From Torymus aiolomorphi (lineage: Eukaryota; Arthropoda; Insecta; Hymenoptera; Torymidae): a stretch of 64,000 nucleotides of DNA. The translations under genes were made by a program, and so were the position numbers. Positions 1 through 13,449 of the stretch are shown here, in pieces. Below the pieces are notes generated by a model that was not told the DNA's origin, ran no database searches, and saw only the letters and a program-made list of their open reading frames with translations. The first letter of the stretch is position 1; each line of letters opens with the position of its first letter. The stretch lies in NCBI GenBank assembly GCA_036365515.1, contig CM070874.1, forward strand, positions 63,755,583 through 63,819,582. The letters run 5' to 3'.

Positions 1-241
1 GTTGCAATGGCTATGATTAATAATAGTTTTTGCATCAATTTAAAATGGATTTGGGCAATGTAAGGCTAATTGAAACAGATGTGAGATAATAACAAAGGAA
101 TATTCTTTTTTATATGATAATATGGTACTTACTGCATTTATAATAACAATGGAAATTGAAGAAATGGGCTTTCATTTGTTCAATAGGAAATTTTCGATAG
201 ATTATACAGCACCGTATAACAATTGATTTATAAATATTAGT
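1..241. other. AT-rich sequence, no gene seen
   Basis: Low-GC sequence with scattered stops in all frames. I see no coding, RNA or repeat signal beyond the beginning of the neighbouring duplication. Confidence 0.6.
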
Positions 242-498
242 ATTATTTTATAAATTCACAAGAAAATTCTTTTGTATTCTATTACAGACAAAGGTTTTCA
301 ATAATTGAATGAAGGGAAAAACATTGAAATATAAAGCTTTCTTAAACTTTAATAACAATTTGATAATAATATTATTTTATAAATTCACAAGAAAATTATT
401 TTGTATTCTACAAACAAAGGTTTTCAATAATTGAACGGTTGGGAAATTATCTAAATATTAAGCTTTCTCAAACTTTAATAATATTTTGATGAAAACAA
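242..498. repeat. 129-bp tandem duplication
   Basis: Two diverged copies lie head to tail, the first starting at 242 and the second at 371. Each begins with ATTATTTTATAAATTCACAA, continues through AAAGGTTTTCAATAATTGAA and ends near a run AAACTTTAATAA. The copies differ by several substitutions and small indels, so the duplication is not very recent. No coding potential is seen. Confidence 0.8.
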
Positions 499-1960
<1,462 letters not shown>

Positions 1961-3060
1961 CTACGGGCCAATGAATTGGCAGCGGTTTTTTTATTATGTA
2001 CATCACTGAAGTCGAAAATAAAAACAAACATATTCTCACTTTGTCTGTTTATACTTTAGTATTTTTTACAATAGTAATTTTCATTTCATTCATGCAAGGC
2101 GAGCTTCAGTCACCCTTAAAGAAATCGCCCATTAATATAGTGTCGGCTCGAAAAAAAAGAAACAGCTATTAAACCCGTCGCGAGTTCTGAATTTTAATGC
2201 TTTATTAGAAGCGTCGCGCGCCATTTGTGCCTAATGGCGTGAAGACGGCATCATGCATCGCGTTTTAAAGCCCCCCAAAGTCAACGAGAATTACTCGTAA
2301 AACATAACAAATAATAACTCCGCTCAATTCACCCCAAAATAATCTCATTATGCAGATTCGGCATCACGATTCGCAAGTCGAGCGGAAAATATAGATATGG
2401 CCACTATAAAAGGAGTGTAGTGCGGACGATACGGCATCACGTTGCTGCGCTCGCGCTATACGAAGAGACTCGTTACGAATTTGCAAGAATATTGTGATAA
2501 CAAAATGCACGCGGCAAACATTAAATGTATTGTCGTGAAATTTGATGGTTTAACGGCGCGTGCGCGCGCGCGCGGAGTTTAAAATTGAAATAAAAATTAA
2601 TTTCATCATGCGCGGGGATTCATTATTAAATGGAAACTGCGCGGGCTATTATTGATTAACTGCGTACACATGGACACCATTAAACTAATTACGTTTCGTT
2701 TATCGGTAAAATTCTCCTGCACGTCGCATTAATTAAAGCGAGTTCGTAATGTAATTTCGCCAAGTTATAGTGTAAATATTATTTCGTATAATGTAATTTA
2801 TGGACATCGTGGATAAGTACGCGTTAGAAGTATAAAGTTTAAAATATAAACTCGCATTTTTAACTTGCTGCTTGTTGCATTTCCGCTCGTTAAATTATGC
2901 AGATTCATCATACTTTAGAAAAATTATTTTATCTCCCTCCGCGCGAGATTTTTAAAAATTCCGAAAAGTAACATCCTCCCGTTTATTCAGGTTAATATTT
3001 TTCATCCTAAATTTTTTTTTATACATCAACGTTATTTTCGCTGAAAATATAAAACCTCCT
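1961..3060. other. Mixed-composition intergenic or intronic sequence
   Basis: Moderately CpG-rich from about 2140 to 2620 (for example GCGCGTGCGCGCGCGCGCGG near 2556), otherwise AT-rich. No open frame with coding character, no RNA gene and no clear repeat is seen. Confidence 0.5.
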
Positions 3061-4020
3061 TACTTGTTCGCGCACTGCTTCTAAAATTACCCAAAACATT
3101 CACCAAGACGATTCCATAAACATACTTTTCTGTCCACTCTCGCCCAACCACCGACACAACTAAATACTCTCACCCAACCCCATATCTATGAAAAGCACTA
3201 AAAAAGCTCCTCCACTAATTTCTCCCGGCGACTCTTACATAACCCACCCACCGAAACATTTATCACCAGCATACTCTCCGCCTCTCTCCTAAAAAAAGGA
3301 GCAACCACAAGCTCTGCAACACGCGTCCCCATCCATCCTCCTCGCGAAAACTACCTCGAAGCACGAACCACACGCGGCCGCAAGCGATCCCCGGGTCCGC
3401 GTAAAAAATCATCATCCTCTCCACCGTACGAAAGAAAAAAAAATACTTCTCCTCGCGCAAATGAAGCAAATCAGCCGCGACACGAGGTCGAAACACATCC
3501 GCCTCCTGAGTTCCCGCACTCTCTCTCTCGTTTTATTTACGCCGCACGGAGGGGGAGGGAAACCTCGACGCATTTTCGCGCCGGCGGGGGAGAGATTGCT
3601 TTTTGCGAAAAATGGCGAGGCGCGCGGGCGGGTGTCCTAACGTCATTACGTGGCGCTATACGCGCGCTGGGGAATTTACATTCTCTCCGGGGCGCGCGAT
3701 GCATCACCACTGTTCTCTCTCTCCCCCCATCGTGTGCGGCGCCGAGGCTCGTCTCCCAGACACGGTTTCTCGCCTCTCTACACGCGCGCTCATTACACAT
3801 CCTTCTCGCCTCTCTTTTGCTCCTTTTTTCGTGAGCCGAGGGAGGGTGCTACGCGTGTAGCGAGGTCTTTGTTTTGGATCTTCTTCCTCTTTTTTTGTGC
3901 CGCCACCCCGCACACGGGGTTTTTGGTGACGCAGGTGGCGGATGTAATTGAGTGCGCGGTCCCCGTTTTTAGGAATTTTCAAGGCTGAAGGTGAGACGGT
4001 GGAAGAGCTGAGATTTGGGT
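3060..4020. other. GC/CpG island 1 with dyad strand skew
   Basis: Hand counts: 3121-3240 has C45 G9 A37 T29, whereas 3901-4020 has C23 G44 A23 T30. The core (about 3530-3860) is CpG-rich with approximately balanced strands. The flanks are thus C/A-rich on the left and G/T-rich on the right. Open frames here are explained by the biased composition and show no domain. Confidence 0.75.
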
Positions 4021-4799
4021 ATTACAGCTATAAATTCTGTATTAATGTGGTTTTTTGTAAAACATGTTAAAATATTAAAATTATTGAAAAATGAATTTTC
4101 ACTATATTATTTATGTGCTATTGGCATTTCGTTAATATCTTTTTACGAAACGTATTAAAACCCGAGAGTGACTAAAAGAGTTCCGCATAGAAGTAGTATT
4201 ATCCACATTGAGTCAGGCGCACGCGTCGCCTGCTTATTTTACATTATTTAATGTCTTTTTAAAGGATGACACTAATAAATTTTGTTATCATGTATGAAAG
4301 CGTAAAATGGCGAAACATCGCGGAGACGTAAAGCCGCGCGAAAAAATGGGGATTAAAGCTTCTGCTAATGGGTTTTCGAAAGCACGTGGATGGCTGGGGG
4401 GTTTAAGACTTTGACCGTGCGTGCTAAAAGCCATTATCCACAAGCATAACTATAATGCGCAATAGCACAGATAATACTGGAGTTTTAACTTTGAATAATA
4501 CCTTGAATTTCCGCTGTACCCTCTCAATTCACATATATCATTCATTTGTTACGTAATATAATTTAATATGTCGACGGGAATAAATCAGTGCGTTTAAAAT
4601 AAAAATTAATTATGTATTCGCGAGCATTTTAATCAAATATGCACAGTCTAATAAAAACCTTGGCGAATCATGTAAATCTTTCAAAAAACAAATGATGAAA
4701 CGACCATTAAACTCAGCTTACGCAAATCGCGCGGCAATTTATGAGAAAAAAAAGGTTCTCTAATTATCAATTCACATTTACCGCACAATTAAAACGCAC
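4021..4799. other. AT-rich valley
   Basis: Mostly AT-rich with a short CpG patch near 4318-4400. Nothing recognisable. Confidence 0.5.
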
Positions 4800-6050
4800 A
4801 GAGAGCGCGCACTTGCGCGCGTAAAATCAATACTCCCAGCCGTTCATTTCCCTTCATCCTCCTTGCCTCAAAGACCTAACAAATTCATTTCCTCGGGCAA
4901 GCAGACGAATCTCCCTGGATATCTCCTTAATTACCCTGTCCTCGCTAACATTTTTCAGCCTCTCCGCGCACTTACGTCAAACTCCCGTATAATATATACA
5001 TATATACATACCGTATATACCTCCATTCGTCGAACCGGCATCCCTTTCTCTCTGCGCGTGTGCACACCCGCACGAGTACCCGTACGCTTGGCCTCTCAAA
5101 AGCACGAAAATCGCCCTCCACTCGCTGCGGGGCTAAAACCCGATAATTAAGCGAATACACCCCGTGCGCCCGCGCCGCTTGACGAAGGAATGTCCGCGCG
5201 CGTAGTAGGCGCTCTTTTTTTTTCAATTTTGTCCTTTTTTGCCATTCGCGCGCTCACGTATACCTGCATATATAGACCCCCATCTACGCTACACTGTATA
5301 CGCCTGGCTATACATGTACCTATACATATACCTGCAGGCTACCGCGTGTGTATACAGGCACAAGCGTATATGGCGGGGGCAAAGCTTTTTCCATTTAATT
5401 AACGCCTCTCTCGCACCCGCACACACGTGCGCGAGGGACCACTGCAGGCTATATATGGGCGTACAAATAATACCGGCGCGCCGGCCGTTTTTCCTCTCTC
5501 TCTCTCTCTCTTCCGCTGATGCAGCCCCTTTATGCGCGCACGCGTGTCTGGCTCTCTGTCTCGCTCTGCTTTTTTGCGCGCAACGGCTGCTTTTTGGAAC
5601 GCTGTGCTGCTGCCCGTATAGCGCTATATAGTTATATTCGGTGTGGGTATAGTTTTTCATTGTTAAGCATTCGATGAGGTTGAGTGTACGCAGCGGCAGC
5701 CGTGGATTTTGATAGACACATTGTATATGCCCGTAGCGCGTGTTTGTGCCCGGGAATCGGAATCATGATGTAAAGGACGGTGTAGTTGGCGCGCTGTTGT
5801 GTATTGGTTGTTTAGAGAATTATTTGCAACACTTTGCTAAAACAATCTTTATCGGGCTTTGTGTTCAACGCGCGGGTATACTGTGAACGCCGGCGAGATT
5901 GAATAAGCGTGTCATTGAGTGCGCTGTTTTATTTGACGTTGTGTTTTTGCAGAGTGTGGTTTTTATGTAAGGAAAATGCTTACACGGCACTGCTTTCAAG
6001 TCTGATGTTCTAGATGTACTTTATTTAATGGCAGAGTTTTTATCGTGGTT
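4800..6050. other. GC/CpG island 2
   Basis: The left part (4840-5060) is C-rich and the right part (about 5680-6050) is G/T-rich. The core holds TATATA-type palindromes (for example 4989-5020 and 5270-5340), a (CT)n tract at 5493-5511, and CpG/GC palindromes such as GGCGCGCCGGCC near 5475. No gene supported. Confidence 0.65.
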
Positions 6051-7114
6051 GTTTGTTGGGTTTTTTCGTCTTTTTTTTATGTTTGTGATGATATAGGTTT
6101 CACATTTTTGAAAAAGAATTTGGTGGGTCGGTTTTATAAATAACTATTTCTTAAAATACTTATCACGCGGATAAAAAATAAAACCAATCTAACTTGGATC
6201 AGTTAAATCAACTGGGTTAGAAAAAGTTAAATTAGTACAAAAAACAAGTAAAATTAACTTTTTTTTATAGTCTAGGAACAACGTTTATATTTAAAATTAG
6301 AATATTCTACTTTTGATATCGTTGTAAGTAGAATTAACCTGTTGTTTCCAGGTTAAATCAACTGCGTGCAAAGTAGAATTACCTATTTATTTTTCCACCT
6401 TATTTTCTTACGTACTGTAAAACTTCAAAAGTAGATTGGCGATCTCCAAAATATCATGGTATTACTGTATTATCCAGATATTTGAATATCGTTTGAACAC
6501 GGTCACTGTCTGAAAACCAAGTGGAAGTGAAACTTCAGCAGGGCGTGTGTACGGGTCGATTTTGTGTTAATAATTTGATGGGTGATGGATTTTTACGGTG
6601 GAAGACACGTATAGGAAATTACTTCTCAATTCGTTGGAGATTCACCTAGCGTGAAGCCTTTTGAAGTATATTCGTTCGAAAAACCCGGGGCGAATGAAGT
6701 TCAAAAACATTACTTCGTTGCGCATGCACAATAGTTTTTTTTTGTCTCTCTCTCTTCTTTTACGCGAAAAAGACATTTGCTGGATAAAGTCGAATTTTTT
6801 CATACGCCACTGCCGCGTAGTCTTTTGTTATCGGTTTTTTATTTAATTTTCGTTACATTTTCTTGTTTTGTCTTTGAAGTTACTCATCTTGGACACAGTA
6901 TACAGAATAAATCATTATAGAAACAGGTTATATTTGCTTTGAGATCGTATTGATGAAATTCGATGTTTTGGACAGTAGGTGAACTGTTACATTCGAAAAT
7001 ATGATTTTCGTAATTTAGAATTTCGAAATTAAGAACAATCTGCATTTCCATATGTCGAACTGAAAAACGTCTATAGTTGACTTCAATTTTATAGTGAATC
7101 GTCGAAACTCTGGA
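6051..7114. other. AT-rich valley
   Basis: Low GC. A short stretch around 6180-6390 repeats AGTTAAATC/AGTAGAATTAAC-like words but has no defined unit. Nothing else recognisable. Confidence 0.45.
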
Positions 7115-7126
7115 CCCCCCCCCCCC
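7115..7126. repeat. Poly-C run (C12)
   Basis: Twelve consecutive C residues on the + strand in otherwise AT-rich DNA, just left of CpG island 3. Two similar C14 runs occur elsewhere, also left of or inside the left half of islands. Confidence 0.95.
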
Positions 7127-7319
7127 TGATAAAATGGGATAAGCCATGCAAAATTCCGAAACTTCAATAACCTTATTTACAGACAAACTGAATCCCAAGA
7201 ACGTAAAATCACTTCTCAGATTCGACTTCAAGCCTATTGACCAGTTTCTCAATATTATCCTCCAAATAAAAAAGGGGAAAAAAGGAAAATATCCAGCACA
7301 ACAATAGCAAATAATAATC
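7127..7319. other. AT-rich spacer
   Basis: Short AT-rich sequence between a poly-C run and an island. Nothing seen. Confidence 0.4.
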
Positions 7320-8115
7320 ATTCAAGCTCTCTTTTCCTTTCCCTCGCATCGTGCACCGAAGCAATCATCCCATGAATATTCGAGCTCGCGCGCATATCCC
7401 CCGCACGCCCGCACGTAACTCCGAAAAAGAGCGGAAAAAGAGCGTTCTTATTCCATTCACTGCCGCGCGCGATCCATACATAATCCCACTCACTGGCTCT
7501 TTCTCTCTCACTGGCTATAAAATAAAATCCATTCGAAAAATCTTTGACAAAGGCAGACGCGCGCGCGCTACGGGAAGGAGCAAAAAATTACACCGTTTCA
7601 CGGCTATTTTTATTTCAAACCGTTCTTTCTCTCCCTCTCTACATTCACGTTCGATCTCTCGTTATTACCCGGCGAGAGCTCGGGTGGGTCACGTTCTGGT
7701 TGTTTGGAGGGGGAGGCTCTAATACCTGGGAAAATTAGATAACATGACGCGCAAAAAGTGCGATAATTCAGGGTGGGGAGAAGGAGGCGAGATTAAGAGA
7801 GGCTCGGGAGGAAGTTGCCGAGCTGGCCCTGAGCGCACGCGAGGTGTTTTTGTTTCGTTTCATTTACCTGCGCTCGCGCGCGCTCTCATGAATTTAAATT
7901 CGCAATTTTAAGAAGTTGCGTGCCGCGCTCTTTCGCGCTCTCTGACTTTCCCGCTGCGGATTGCGCAGGGAGGCGGGAGGGCTGCCGCGATAATTTAATT
8001 AATGAAAATGTCGAGGGGGCGCGGGGATGGTTGATTATGGGAACGTGCGCTGGTAGTTGCTGGGATAATAAAAGGGAAATATAAAGGCAAATGTATAATA
8101 TCATTTAGCATGGAG
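7320..8115. other. GC/CpG island 3
   Basis: It starts with a pyrimidine/C-rich flank (7323-7440), passes a CpG core, and becomes G-rich from about 7685 (GGTGGGTCACG, GGGTGGGGAGAAGGAGG near 7770, GAGGGGGCGCGGGG near 8013). It follows the C-left/G-right polarity of the other islands. No gene supported. Confidence 0.65.
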
Positions 8116-8296
8116 GGGGAGAGCGTACTTTTTATTTAAAATATTTTAAATAAGACTTCCTACGGAATCAGTAAAAAGATTGATATTATTGAATTTACTA
8201 TTTGTGTTTATACTGTTTGAATGTTTTCAAATGATTACGAAAATATTTGTAATCCAGAAGTAATGTTAAATTTTCCAATATATTGATGTACATCCT
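8116..8296. other. AT-rich spacer
   Basis: AT-rich with no recognisable feature. Confidence 0.4.
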
Positions 8297-8857
8297 CCCT
8301 GGTAGAAATCGAAATCATTTTTTGGGTATAAAGTATCTAGTTTGAATCAAGATGGTAAAAAAAATGGACTCCAGTTTTCTACCATAAGTGTAATGCTTTT
8401 TTCAACTTATTTTTCACATTTATTGGCCGCAAAAATGGTAAAAATTTCCTATACTATGTATTAATTTGACATTTTAATGCTAGTTAAAATAGCTAATTGA
8501 TGAAGCCATTAAAAATCTAGTAACAAGCGTTTTGTTACGGCGATGAGTGAGAGAGAGTCACGTGGAAAAATAACGATTTTGGTTTACATCTTATAGAATA
8601 AAGCTGTACAAACTTAATACAAAGACTACTAAATTTTGTTTATATCCCGGTAAACTATCTCTTAAGAGTATATGATTTACAGTATATGATTAAATTGTTA
8701 TGAAATTTTAATGTGAAGATTTTGAGGTTAGAGCCATTCCATATAATAGTAGAAGTTGATAGAAAAAAGCGTTACACTTCTGTCTAATAACTAGCCATTT
8801 CCAATGGCAAGTTTTTGTTTTCCTACCCATTTTTAATGGACTAATATCTGCTAGAGC
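8297..8857. mobile_element. Candidate MITE-like element with a CCCTGGTAGAAATCG end
   Basis: The left end CCCTGGTAGAAATCG is identical over 15 bases to the (reverse-complemented) right end of the MITE at 45491-45617. An internal inverted match supports an element: AAGTGTAATGCTTTTTTCAAC near 8388 pairs with the complement of a segment near 8760-8786. The right terminus is badly decayed, so its position is estimated from arm symmetry. No coding capacity. Moderately uncertain. Confidence 0.35.
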
Positions 8858-9915
8858 TAGATTTCATCTTTTGTGAATTCGAAAATTTTAACTATTCTAC
8901 CTTTTTTATAATTTATATAAAGTAAATTTTCATTACTTAAACGAGGTCTGGCCATATTTTTGCAATGAAAAATATACTTTTAATTAACTGAAAGCCATGT
9001 GGCGACTACTTTAGAAAACTTGTTAATAACTAATAAACGTTTAATTGAAAACGTCGAAGGGAAACTTATCGACCAGAAATTCAATAATATAGAACGAGTT
9101 TTTTCACAAAAAACGATTCATTATAATGGAGAACTTAATTAAATCATGTTTGTGCCCTAATTTGTATAATGTGAAAAGTTGGTACTTTGTGAAGCTGTAC
9201 GTCAGTGTCAAAAACAGTCCAGTCTATCTCTAATAAGATCACTATCCAGTAGGATGTTATCATCGAACACATTAGAAGTTTGGTTCATCTCAAACATCTA
9301 ACCCATGCATTAATTATTGTTCAAAGTTTATTTCTTTCGTTATTAATATAATGGTAATAATGAATCTTCATGAACGAGAGAGCGGTATTAATAAAAAACG
9401 TAGAGAATTTTAAATTGTATAATTTTTAGCACAAAACTCTGAACGTAATTGCGGCGGATTTTGCAGAACGTAAATTCATTATGGCCCAGCTGCACACAAT
9501 AGAGCACCTGCATTATTATTTTTATTATCTTCATTTAATCTCTTAGTGCACTAAATAAGCTAGTATCTCTGAATTTAATGAATACATCCCGCTCGTTATT
9601 ACACTGAATAAAAAAATAGCCGGTGCACTGCAGAGCTGGCTTTACCAATAAGCTTTGCTAAATGTTAAAGTTTATATATAACGAACCTAAGAGTCGCAAA
9701 AAATTCAGCTCATTACGAGATAGAGCTTGTATAAAATAATAAAAAAAGAAACACATTATTCTGCAAAACATTTTTTATTACTTTTAATCCTCAACTGTAC
9801 ATTTACTGTATTTATACATGCCTTTTACGAAGAAACCAATTCACATGTCAAGAGACTTGATATAATTAACTTGCTAAAAGTTATTTTTCATAATTAGTAA
9901 AAAGAGTAACACGTA
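8858..9915. other. AT-rich valley
   Basis: About 1 kb of AT-rich sequence with stops in all frames. I see no gene, RNA or repeat. Confidence 0.5.
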
Positions 9916-10414
9916 CACTGAGAGAAGAGTTTAGTTCCCTCAAATAAACATATTTATTTGATATTCCCTAAATTTAATTAATTTGTTCGAAATATTCTTT
10001 CATTAGATCACGATAAATATAACTTTAAAATAATTAAATAATCGCTTTTTGAGAATTGAATAGATATTTATATGAAAAAAATATTTGGTAACTATTACCA
10101 AATCTTAATTGAGATAAATATTCCTGTGTTTATCGACCGTCAATCGACCCAATATGCTTATACATGTTCTATATATGTGTGTGTGCACACCGAACTATAG
10201 TTTTGAGTACACTAAAACAAAAAAAAGTCTATTTCTGCTCGGGATTCAAGCGAAATCTGCTTTGCTAGCCCAAGCAAGCGGCGTAAAGCAACTTCTGCTC
10301 ATCGACCCATGTTGTTATATTCTTTTTACTTGGCAGTAAAATGAGATATTTGTTTCGTAGAGGACCGGTAGAATTAACCTGAGAAACAGCCGAAAATAAT
10401 GGATGTATGCAGCT

Positions 10415-10976
10415 CACGTCTAGGCGTCGAACGTATCCATAGCGTCGTCTAGGTGTGGGAGATCGACGATGATGGAGTCAAGGAAGTGCGTTCCGTACGT
10501 TTTTGCGTCTAGGTGTCGGAACGTATACAAAGTGTGGTCCAGGTGTTCAAGGTGGCCAATGATGGAGTCTAGGTGGCGCGCTCCGTAGGTTTTTGTGTCC
10601 AGGTGGTGGAACATGTCCAAGGCGTGGTCTAGGTGTTCGAGGTCGCCGATAATGGAGCCTAGATAGTGCGCTCCGTAGTTTTTCGGGTCTACGTGTCGGA
10701 ACGCACACAATGCGTGGTCCAGGTGTTCGTGGTCGCCGATGATGGAGTCTAGGAAGTGCGCTCCGTAGATTTCTGAGTCTAGGTGTCGAAATGTAGCCAA
10801 TACGTTGTCTAGGTATTCAGGGTCGCCGGTGATGGAGTCTAGGTGTGCGCTCCGTAGGTTTTTGAGTCTAGGTGTCGAAATGTACTCAATGCGTTGTCTA
10901 GGTATTCGAGGTCGTCGATGATGGAGTCTAGGAAGTGCGCTCCGTAGATTTTAGCGTCAAAGTGTCACAACGTACA
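10415..10976 (-). repeat. 90-bp tandem array, long arm (about 6 units)
   Basis: Tandem units of 90 bp, each made of three related 30-bp modules tagged by GTCTAGGTG or GTCCAGGTG. Read on the minus strand, four units plus a part are open from 10800 to 10420 and encode a 30-residue repeat of the form FRHLD-x3-YGAHFLDSIIGD-x2-HLDHAL-x2. Because the period is a multiple of three, an open frame is expected if one unit lacks stops, so coding is not proven. Units 10801-10976 are more diverged. It abuts an oppositely oriented arm at about 10976. Confidence 0.85.
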
Positions 10977-11202
10977 CGTCCCGACACCTAGACTCAAAAA
11001 CCTACGGAGCGCATTTCCTAGACTCCATCATCGGCGACCACGAACACCTGGATTACGCATTGTATGCGTTCCGACACGTAGATGCGAAAACCTACGGAGC
11101 GCACTACCTAGACTCCATCATCGGCAACCCCGAACACGTAGATCATGCATTGGATACATTCCAACACGTAGACGCGAAAAACTGCCGTGCTGTCAGGTAA
11201 TA
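10977..11202 (+). repeat. 90-bp tandem array, short inverted arm (about 2.4 units)
   Basis: The same 90-bp unit lies in opposite orientation, head to head with the long arm, with the dyad near 10976. On the + strand it reads open from about 10964 to a TAA at 11200-11202 and encodes the same 30-residue motif (RHLDSKTYGAHFLDSIIGD..., then RHVDAKTYGAHYLDSIIGN...). The frame relative to the repeat is identical in both arms. The two arms could fold into a long imperfect hairpin or give double-stranded RNA if transcribed. Function unknown. Confidence 0.85.
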
Positions 11203-11829
11203 TATGCTTTAGTACCGCCTGGTCGGTAACGCTTTAAGAGTTAAGTAGATCGCACTCGAGGCACAGACTTAAATTGCTTTTATGCCAAGCAAAAATTGCT
11301 TTGGAGGTGTAAAGCAAAATTCACGAATCGCACGGAAGGTTCATTCGATTCTAATGAATACCTCAGACCGATGAAAATTCATGTAATAGCTGATGGTTGC
11401 AATGTTATTTCAAGAAGAGATTTGGAATAAAACGAAATAAACTAAATATTTAAGTGTATTTTATTTTCCGACTACAAATAAATTTTCTGCAGTTGATCTT
11501 ACTGTATATAAATATACGAATTAATAAAGAAAAATTTGATTTACTCTTAAAATTATATTTATATTGATACAAAACTTATTTTATTCATATATGTACATAT
11601 TTCAATCAAATGTGACATATTTATTGTAATTCTGTGCTTATTTATTAGAAATTAGAATTTGGTAATTATTAACAAATATTTTATTGTGCCGAACGATTAC
11701 GTTTGGTTTGTTCAAGTATGATTTGGAAACTGTTACTAAATATTCATTTGCTTGTATTTCAATTGATATTTGGTAATAGTTACCAAATTTATTTGGCGTA
11801 ACCAAATTCTTCTCTCAAGACTCTCAGTG

Positions 11830-12167
11830 TATAAAGCTCGGCGCGCGCATTTCAATGTGTATAATAGTGAAAACATATACATTTGATTTCATATAAATTA
11901 CTATTACTTTTCCAATACTACCGAGTTCGCCGCATTCATTACAGATTACTGTTTCAACGGCGCGTTGCTGGTACAAATTCACGCATTCACTCTCTCTCTC
12001 TCTCAAATTATTTATAAAAAAATATATGCTCACCATACACGGTGCCCACATGCTTCGGTAAACATGGATACATTTACAAAGCCAACCATACGCGGCACGC
12101 ATATCCCGAACTAACGCAACGATACTCACAAGCATACTTTTGCGCATAAAATACACAACGAACGCCC

Positions 12168-12208
<41 letters not shown>

Positions 12209-12990
12209 AATACACCCGCACCGCTATGAGCGCACGCGCGGGCATTTTAAACCGTGCGTGTGTATATACAGATATACGTGCGTACACGCTCGCTCAGCGG
12301 GAAATTTAATAACAGCCGAGGCGCCTTCATTAACGCGTAATTAATATGTCCGCGGCCCGAACGGCGAGCACGCGCGCGCGGGGGCTTTGAGCGTTAATGC
12401 TGTCAAATCGGTCCGCCCCGTATATACCCATGTATATACACATCCTCTCTCTCTCTTCTTGCAGGTATATATACGGGGCATGTGCAGAATACTCTTGTTT
12501 CAGAGGCCGTGTGAGAGTGAGCGTGCACCTGACAAATCGATACGCATTCATCCGCAGCGGATGAGAGGAGAGAGTGAGCGAGAGCGGAGGTGACGGGATT
12601 TTTAATGGTCGCAGGCGAGAGTGAGCGAGGGGTACGGAGCGTTTGATTCGCGGAGACAAAAGCCCATGGGAGTGGTGGAGAGAGTGGAAAAGAGAAAGAG
12701 AGTCTTTGGGGGATCGACGACTTGATGGGGTGGTGGTGTGGCCTGATGGCGCGCGGGGTTAAAGGCTCGATTGTGTTGCGCGATGGGTGCGCGTGAGAGG
12801 GAAGTGCGGAGGAGAGAGGGAGTGAGTATACTTGAAATCCGTTACTCGGGGAGAAAAGGTGAGAGGTGCGACGGTGTATAATAACTTTGATTTAATCGGC
12901 TCGGTTGATCGGAGATAATGTCTCGTTGAAGCTGTGATTTGTAAGAAGCGCGATTTATGTGCATATACAGTTTGCACGACTTGAGACAAC
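11830..12990. other. GC/CpG island 4
   Basis: The left half has poly-C (12165-12178) running directly into (CT)n to 12204. The core (12210-12480) is CpG-rich with two GTATATA palindromic boxes. The right half is purine/G-rich (GA tracts at about 12565-12590 and 12678-12703, then GGTGGTGGTGTGG near 12730). No gene supported. Confidence 0.65.
12165..12204. repeat. C14 run followed by (CT)n
   Basis: Fourteen C residues at 12165-12178 continue without a break into a CT dinucleotide run ending at 12204. An all-pyrimidine tract of this length is a candidate for triplex (H-DNA) or i-motif structure. Confidence 0.95.
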
Positions 12991-13449
12991 AGTTATTTAC
13001 TTATGTATAAAGAAAGTATTGAAGGGGTTATTTAATTACACATTTACCGGCATTTTTTAGATTTTCTTTAAAGTTGATTATTAACCTTAAATAAGACCAT
13101 GGATTAAAATAACGAGAAATATACATTTTTGATGGCTGTACATACTATATCAATTATTGAGTATCACTTCTAAATTGCGTTTTACTTTTTTTACTTCTAT
13201 ATATTATTACTTATATTCTTATTCAAAAGTTAGCTTACGTTTTATTATTTTATATAATTTGTATTAACCTTAATATAGAAGCTCGACTAAAATTAAAAAA
13301 GCAAGATAAATCTATTTTCAAAATAAAAACCATAATTTAGTACTCTATAAACTAAAAGTTGCTTTGAGCCTCAGCGTAAACTCATTCAACGATACACACG
13401 CACACATATAACGGTATGTTTATTTTAAATATTTTTGACAGGCATATTT
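12991..13449. other. AT-rich valley
   Basis: AT-rich, nothing recognised. Confidence 0.45.

Larger units (their letters stand above)
9916..11829. mobile_element. Non-autonomous TA-flanked inverted-repeat element carrying a 90-bp repeat array
   Basis: The left end CACTGAGAGAAGAG, preceded by TA (9914-9915), and the right end ...CTCTCAGTG, followed by TA (11830-11831), form short terminal inverted repeats with a TA target duplication. Inside, the 21-base palindrome-like ATTTGGTAACTATTACCAAAT occurs inverted near both ends (10083 and 11768), with two diverged copies near 11658 and 11727. The same terminus occurs on the MITE at 51627-51842. No transposase is present. The middle carries the inverted array described separately. 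TA duplication is typical of the Tc1/mariner superfamily, but the family here is not established. Confidence 0.6.

Noticed and set aside
6884..7321. 145-codon minus-strand open frame
   Set aside because: AT-rich, crosses a poly-C run, no similarity to a known domain that I can recognise; likely chance.
10415..11202. CRISPR array
   Set aside because: Units are contiguous 90-bp tandem repeats without unique spacers, in an insect-like nuclear genome.
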